This document shows positions 37,216 to 41,353 of a stretch of DNA of 41,353 bases, piece after piece; position 1 is the first letter of the stretch, and every line of letters starts with the position of its first letter. The notes beneath the pieces were generated by a model, which searched no databases, was not told the DNA's origin, and was given only the letters and a program-made list of their open reading frames with translations. The position numbers were made by a program, and so were the translations under genes. This DNA comes from Alphaproteobacteria bacterium (GTDB lineage: Bacteria; Pseudomonadota; Alphaproteobacteria; VGDZ01), in NCBI GenBank assembly GCA_016869515.1, contig VGDZ01000024.1:1-41353 (forward strand), written 5' to 3'.

Positions 37216-37902
37216 GTGCTGCGTCCGGCCGAGCTGGCGGCGCGGGTGCTCTACCGCGACCCCAATGTCCTGATCCTCGACAAGCCGCACGGATTGCCGG
37301 TCCATGCCGGACCCAAGGGCGGGCCGCATCTCGGCCACTATCTTTCGGCGCTGACCTTCGGCCTGCCCAAGCCGCCGGCCCTGGCGCACCGGCTCGATCG
37401 CGAGACCTCGGGCTGCCTGGTGCTGGGGCGGCACAAACAGGCGCTGGTGCGGCTGCATGCGCTGTTCGAGGCCGGGCGGGTCGAAAAGACCTATTGGGCG
37501 ATCACCGTGGGCGCGCCGGCCGAAGATGCGGGCACGATCGATCTCAAACTGGCGAAAAAGAGTCCCGAGCGCGGCTGGCACATGAAGGTCGATGCCGCCG
37601 GCCAGGAAGCGGTGACGCGCTTTCGCGTGCTTGGCCGCGGCGACGGCATCGCCTGGCTGGAACTGATGCCCAAGACCGGCCGCACCCATCAGTTGCGGGT
37701 GCATTGCGCGGGGATGGGCTGGCCGATCCTGGGCGATCGCATCTACGGCAAGGGCAGCGCGGCCGAAGCCGGCGGCAAGCTACACCTTCTCGCCCGCGCC
37801 ATCGCCCTGCCTTATTTCCCGGCGCGCCCGCGGATCGAGGCTCAGGCGCCCGTGCCCGAGCACATGAAGGCCATGCTCGCGGCCTGCGGCGCGATGATTT
37901 AG
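37216..37902 (+). CDS. RluA-family pseudouridine synthase
   Basis: A 228-residue RNA pseudouridine synthase. The catalytic Asp61 lies in HRLDRETSGCLVLG, with KTYWAI, the KTGRTHQLRVH motif and LGDRIYG following. No S4 domain is present, which places it with small RluA/TruC-like members; the target uridine (rRNA or tRNA) is not readable. The start is taken as GTG at 37216, 3 bp after the preceding stop; the ribosome site is weak, so coupling to the E1-like gene is likely. The 3' end overlaps the HxlR gene by 4 bp. Confidence 0.88.
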   Translation: MLRPAELAARVLYRDPNVLILDKPHGLPVHAGPKGGPHLGHYLSALTFGLPKPPALAHRLDRETSGCLVLGRHKQALVRLHALFEAGRVEKTYWAITVGAPAEDAGTIDLKLAKKSPERGWHMKVDAAGQEAVTRFRVLGRGDGIAWLELMPKTGRTHQLRVHCAGMGWPILGDRIYGKGSAAEAGGKLHLLARAIALPYFPARPRIEAQAPVPEHMKAMLAACGAMI

Positions 37903-38273
37903 GCGCGGCGGCCCGGCCTTCGGCTCTGGCCGGTCGCCGGATCGAAGCGACCGCCGCCAAGGCGCTCATGGCCCCAGGCCATGATCTGCAGCAGCACCGG
38001 TTCCAGCGCCTTACCGGCATCGGTCAGGCGATAGGCATGGCGCAGCGGCCTTTGCTGATAGGGCTCGCGGCGGACCAAGCCCCAGCGCTCCAGCCGCTTC
38101 AGCCGTTCGGACAGGATGTTGGTCGGCACCCGCTCGGCGCTGCGTTGCAGGGCTTGGAAGCCGTGCTTGCCGTGCCACATCAGGTCGCGCACCAGCAGCA
38201 GGGTCCACTTGTCGCCGACGATTTCCAAGGTCCGCGCGATCGAGCATGCGGAACGGAATCGGTGCCTTGGCAT
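37899..38273 (-). CDS. HxlR-family transcriptional regulator
   Basis: A 124-residue winged-helix regulator. The N-terminal Cys (RSACSIARTLEIVGDKWTLLLVRDL) is typical of the redox- or aldehyde-sensing HxlR group, followed by RVPTNILSERLKRLERWGLV (recognition helix) and the wing. The ATG at 38273 is preferred over upstream GTG/ATG codons because GGGAGG stands five bases before it. It is divergent from a DMT transporter with repeat sites between, so it probably controls that gene and itself. Confidence 0.9.
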   Translation of the reverse strand: MPRHRFRSACSIARTLEIVGDKWTLLLVRDLMWHGKHGFQALQRSAERVPTNILSERLKRLERWGLVRREPYQQRPLRHAYRLTDAGKALEPVLLQIMAWGHERLGGGRFDPATGQSRRPGRRA

Positions 38274-38392
38274 GCGCGCCTCCCTCATCGTCGCCTCGCT
38301 CTCCGCCACCTTCACAACCTGCCAAGACTGCTCTCGCCGACCCCAGCCGCTCTCACCCGCCCCGACAGTTCTCGCGCCACCAAGATAACCCA

Positions 38393-38444
38393 GTCACTTG
38401 CATAATGAAAGCTTCCGGCCTATCGTCACTTGCGTTTTGCAAGT
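38393..38444. promoter_or_regulatory. Repeated operator-like sites between hxlR and DMT transporter
   Basis: GTCACTTGC occurs at 38393-38401 and again at 38425-38433 (32 bp apart, three helical turns). The second copy continues into ACTTGC-gtttt-GCAAGT (38428-38444), a perfect inverted repeat, and another CACT follows. These AT-richer repeats stand out in the GC-rich gap and fit a cooperative HxlR operator. CATAAT (38401-38406) may be a -10 box for the transporter side. Confidence 0.55.
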
Positions 38445-38481
38445 CACTGGATATGGCGCAATCGCGCGCCGGAAGGACGTC

Positions 38482-39387
38482 ATGAACCGGACCCTCCTCG
38501 CCCACGCCGCCGCCGCTGCGGCGGCGCTCAGCGCCGGCACGGCGGTGGTGGCGACGCGCTTCGCGATCGGCGAGACCGATCCGCTGTCGCTGGTGTTCTT
38601 TCGTTACCTGATCTCGGTGTTGTGTTTCGCGCCGTTCCTGCCGATGCTATGGCCACGCCAGGGGCTGAGCCTGCCCGAGGCCGCCAAGATCGCGCTGTTC
38701 GGGATCCTGTTCTTCGTGCTGTTTCCCTGGGGCTTCAACGCCTCGCTCGAGATCGTGCCGGCGGCGCGCGGCGCGGTCGGGCTGGCGACGGTGCCGATCC
38801 AGACCCTGCTGGTGGCGGCGGCCTTCGGGCGCGAGAGCCTGACCGTCGCCAAGATCGGCGGCGTGCTGCTGGCCTTCGGCGGCATCGCCGTCGCCTTCGG
38901 GGCGGCGGCCCTCGGGCAGGTCGGGGCCGACTATCTCTTGGGCGACGTACTGATGCTGCTGGGCGTTCTCTGTGCCGCGGTCTATTCGGTCTTCAGCCGA
39001 CCGACGTTGATGCGTCACGGGCCGTTGTTCGTCACCGCCATGGGCATGGCGGTTTCGGTCGTGACCCTGGCCCCGGTGGTTGCCGTCGGCGGCGGCATGG
39101 CGCTTCCGGCCTTCAGCTTCGGCGGCTGGCTGGCGCTGCTGTTCCTCGGCAGTTTCGCCGGCGCCTTGCAGTTCTCGCTCTACATGTGGGCGTTGCGTTG
39201 GCTGCCGCCGACCACGACCGCTCTCTATCTGACGCTCAATCCGATCGCGGCCATGGCGCTGGGAACCATCCTCTTGGGCGAGGCCCTGACGGCCGAGCTG
39301 GTCGCGGGCCTGGTGCTGATCCTAGGCGGCATCCTGGTTGGCGCCGGCCTATTCAAGCTCAAAGTCCGCGCGGCTCAGTCGCCGTAA
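38482..39387 (+). CDS. DMT-superfamily transporter (EamA family)
   Basis: A 301-residue polytopic transporter with two EamA repeats (RFAIGETDPLSLVFFRYLIS in the first, YLTLNPIAAMALGTILLGE in the second). ATG at 38482 is chosen because GGAAGGA precedes it; the frame is open further upstream through the operator region. Pairing with a divergent HxlR gene suggests export of a compound sensed by that regulator. Unrelated in position to the other EamA gene at 14304. Its end overlaps the convergent peptidase gene by 13 bp. Confidence 0.91.
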   Translation: MNRTLLAHAAAAAAALSAGTAVVATRFAIGETDPLSLVFFRYLISVLCFAPFLPMLWPRQGLSLPEAAKIALFGILFFVLFPWGFNASLEIVPAARGAVGLATVPIQTLLVAAAFGRESLTVAKIGGVLLAFGGIAVAFGAAALGQVGADYLLGDVLMLLGVLCAAVYSVFSRPTLMRHGPLFVTAMGMAVSVVTLAPVVAVGGGMALPAFSFGGWLALLFLGSFAGALQFSLYMWALRWLPPTTTALYLTLNPIAAMALGTILLGEALTAELVAGLVLILGGILVGAGLFKLKVRAAQSP

Positions 39388-40313
39388 ATCGCGACGCTCA
39401 AGGCCCGATCCGAGCCGACCGCGCCGCGATACATGCCCTCGGTGTTGTAGGGCATGGCGATCGCGCCCTTGGCGTCGACCGCCACCAGGCCCGCGCCCGA
39501 GAACCAGCCCGGCCGCCTGAGTTCGCCCTGAACCAGCGCGTCGCACGCCGCCGCCAGAGTCTCGCCGCGATACTTGATCCGCGCGGCGATGTCGTAGGCC
39601 AGCAGCTTGCGCATGAAGAACTCGCCCTTGCCGGTGGCCGAGACCGCGCACACCCCGTCCTCGGCATAGGTGCCGGCGCCGAGGATCGGGCTGTCGCCGA
39701 CCCGGCCGAGACGCTTGTTGGTATAGCCGCCGGTCGAGGTGGCGGCGGCGAGATGGCCCCGCGCGTCCAGCGCCACCGCGCCGACCGTGCCGTGCTTCTG
39801 GGCTTCGGTGGCGGCCTTCTGCGTGCCGTCCTTTTCCATCACCTTCATCCGCACCAGCGCGCGACGCCGCCATTCGGTCGAAAAATAGTCCTGCTCGACC
39901 ACTTCCAGCCCGTGCTGCTTGGCGAAGGCATCGGCGCCTTCGCCTGCCAGCAGGGCGCAATCGGTGTGCTCCATCACCGCGCGCGCCGCCCGGATCGGAT
40001 TGCGGATCGCGCGCGCCGCCGCCACCGCGCCCGCGCGCAGATCGGCTCCGTCCATGATCGCGGCGTCGAGTTCGTGGCCGAACTCGGCATTGAACACCGC
40101 GCCATGGCCGGCGTTGAACAGCGGCAGGTCCTCCATCACCAGCACCGCCGCCTCGACCGCGTCCAGCGCCGGGCCGCCCTTTTCCAGGATCGCCCAGCCG
40201 GCGCGCAGCGACTGTTCGAGGCCCTGGCGGAAATCGGCTGCCATGGAAACGGTCATCTCGGCGCGCGGCAGCACGCCGCAGCCACCATGGATCGCCAGCA
40301 CCGTCCGGCTCAC
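39375..40313 (-). CDS. Isoaspartyl peptidase / plant-type L-asparaginase
   Basis: A 312-residue N-terminal nucleophile hydrolase of the IaaA (EcAIII) type. The autocleavage/nucleophile Thr176 sits in HGTVGAVALD, with NAGHGAVF in the first half and GDSPILGAGTYA plus STGG(Y) in the second. The precursor would split into alpha (about 1-175) and beta (176-312) chains. The start is GTG at 40313, overlapping the ATPase stop (GTGA). In E. coli iaaA precedes the gsiABCD glutathione importer; here the enzyme gene follows peptide-importer ATPase genes, so degradation of imported peptides is a fair inference. Confidence 0.93.
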   Translation of the reverse strand: MSRTVLAIHGGCGVLPRAEMTVSMAADFRQGLEQSLRAGWAILEKGGPALDAVEAAVLVMEDLPLFNAGHGAVFNAEFGHELDAAIMDGADLRAGAVAAARAIRNPIRAARAVMEHTDCALLAGEGADAFAKQHGLEVVEQDYFSTEWRRRALVRMKVMEKDGTQKAATEAQKHGTVGAVALDARGHLAAATSTGGYTNKRLGRVGDSPILGAGTYAEDGVCAVSATGKGEFFMRKLLAYDIAARIKYRGETLAAACDALVQGELRRPGWFSGAGLVAVDAKGAIAMPYNTEGMYRGAVGSDRALSVAIYGD

Positions 40314-41317
40314 GTCGCATGCTCCTCGCGCAGGCAGGCGGAATGCCGGCCTGCGCCGATGATTGCCAGATTCGGCCGCTCGGCGCGACAGCGCGCGAAA
40401 GCATGCGGGCAGCGCGGATGGAAATGGCAGCCCGCCGGCGGATCCAGCGGCGAGGGAATCTCGCCCGCGATCGGCTTGAAGGCGGCGCGCCCGCTGCCCG
40501 CGCGCACCAGCTTCGGCACGCTGTCGAGCAGCGCCTTGGTGTAGGGATGGTGCGGCCGCGCCAGCACCTCCGCCGTCGACCCCAGCTCGACCACGCGGCC
40601 GAGATACATGATGGCGATGCGCTCGCTGAGATGGCGCACCACGCCCAAATCGTGGCTGATGAACAGCATGGTCAGGCCGAGCTCGCGCTTGAGGTCGAGG
40701 AACAGGTTGACGATCTGGGCCTGGATCGAGACGTCGAGCGAGGCCACCGGCTCGTCGCACACCAGCACGTCGGGCCGCATCGCCAGCGCGCGCGCGATCG
40801 CCACCCGTTGGCGCTGGCCGCCCGAGAACTGGTGGGGATAGCGCGCGGCGTGATCCGGCTCCAGGCCGACCCGCGCCAGCCACTCGGCGACATAAGCCGG
40901 GGCCGCGGCCGGCGTGACGAAACCATGCGCGATCGGGCCTTCGGCGACGATGTCGCCGATCTTCATGCGCGGATCGAGCGAGGCGAACGGGTCCTGGAAC
41001 ACCGTCTGGATGCGGGTGGTGCGCTTGACCGGACGCGGACCGCCTTCCATCACGCGCTGACCGTCGATCAGGGCCTCGCCGGCATCGGGCGCCAGGATGC
41101 CGACGGCGATGCGGCCGAGGGTCGACTTGCCGCAACCCGACTCGCCGACCAGGCCGAGAGTCTCGCCGCGCGCAATCTCCAGGCTGACCGCCTCGACCGC
41201 GCGCACGGCGCGGTTCTCGACGCCGGCCCCCAGCCTGGCGGCGATGCGATCGCCCAAGGACAAGCGCAGTGCAAAGCGCTTGCTGACGGCATCGAGGCTG
41301 ACCAGCGCCGCGCTCAT
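40310..41317 (-). CDS. Peptide ABC importer ATPase (OppF/DppF family)
   Basis: A 335-residue ABC ATPase. Walker [10 protein letters not shown] is at residues 58-66, the Q-loop [12 protein letters not shown], the signature [17 protein letters not shown], Walker [13 protein letters not shown], and the C-terminal oligopeptide/dipeptide extension contains [14 protein letters not shown] with four-residue-spaced Cys. It pairs with the DppD-type ATPase encoded just upstream, whose stop overlaps its ATG (ATGA). Confidence 0.95.
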   Translation of the reverse strand: MSAALVSLDAVSKRFALRLSLGDRIAARLGAGVENRAVRAVEAVSLEIARGETLGLVGESGCGKSTLGRIAVGILAPDAGEALIDGQRVMEGGPRPVKRTTRIQTVFQDPFASLDPRMKIGDIVAEGPIAHGFVTPAAAPAYVAEWLARVGLEPDHAARYPHQFSGGQRQRVAIARALAMRPDVLVCDEPVASLDVSIQAQIVNLFLDLKRELGLTMLFISHDLGVVRHLSERIAIMYLGRVVELGSTAEVLARPHHPYTKALLDSVPKLVRAGSGRAAFKPIAGEIPSPLDPPAGCHFHPRCPHAFARCRAERPNLAIIGAGRHSACLREEHAT

Positions 41318-41353
41318 GCCGCGCCCGCCAGCGGGAAGTGGCAGCGCGCGGCC
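41314..41353 (-). CDS. C-terminal end of a peptide ABC importer ATPase (OppD/DppD-like), 5' part outside window
   Basis: Reading from the right edge on the minus strand, [12 protein letters not shown] ends in TGA at 41316-41314, overlapping the start of the OppF/DppF gene. A terminal xCH(F/L)P motif is typical of the last residues of OppD/DppD proteins, which commonly precede OppF/DppF. Only 12 residues are visible. Confidence 0.6.
   Translation of the reverse strand, partial: AARCHFPLAGAA

Overview
The window is 41.4 kb of very GC-rich, tightly packed bacterial chromosome. The gene order points to an alphaproteobacterium, probably Rhodospirillales-like: dapF-mtaB-ftsY-ispZ, argD-argF-hslO, and a small 4.5S-type SRP RNA in front of dnaX-ybaB-recR. 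That placement is inferred from gene order and protein character, not from a phylogeny. I see no insertion sequence, prophage, CRISPR array, tRNA or rRNA. Neighbouring genes very often share a 4-bp stop/start overlap (ATGA, GTGA or TTGA), and several convergent pairs overlap at their 3' ends.

Layout. 1-3475 (minus): the 5' part of a membrane sensor with a periplasmic domain and at least seven PAS domains; its output domain lies outside the window. 3545-4312: a crotonase-family enzyme. 4376-12755: a seven-gene LivGHMKF-type ABC importer cluster bracketed by two different acyl-CoA ligases, preceded by a good promoter (TTGACC-N17-TAATAC). Hairpins flank the binding-protein gene. 12836-15212: a secreted metallo-beta-lactamase-fold hydrolase and a DMT-family exporter. 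15181-18780 (minus): argD, argF and hslO (overlapping), then a lipoprotein. 18944-21759: SRP RNA, dnaX, ybaB, recR. 21760-22665: a frame-disrupted, truncated sensor remnant.

22644-26117 (minus): dapF, mtaB, ftsY, ispZ, all overlapping by 4 bp, from a promoter that seems to give a leaderless message. 26170-27566 (minus): a MarR-type regulator, a small periplasmic Spy-like protein and an ICMT/PEMT-like membrane methyltransferase. 27649-31994: a divergent RND efflux pair (adaptor and pump). The marR and pump genes are separated by a perfect 12-bp inverted repeat that carries both promoters. 32008-37902: an Old Yellow Enzyme, an amidase (minus), a hotdog thioesterase, a stand-alone transketolase/AceE-like E1 enzyme and an RluA-type pseudouridine synthase. 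37899-39387: an HxlR regulator divergent from a DMT transporter with repeated GTCACTTGC sites between. 39375-41353 (minus): isoaspartyl peptidase/asparaginase downstream of two peptide-ABC ATPase genes.

How they work together. The liv cluster plausibly imports a carboxylic acid and traps it as a CoA thioester. The marR/RND locus looks like a self-contained drug or toxicant response. The dpp-type ATPases with isoaspartyl peptidase look like peptide uptake plus degradation. The most distinctive sequence observations are the interlocked divergent marR/RND promoter, the repeated -10-N6/7-ATG arrangement that predicts leaderless mRNAs, the double-ligase import cluster with a degenerate ligase P-loop, and the decayed sensor after recR.
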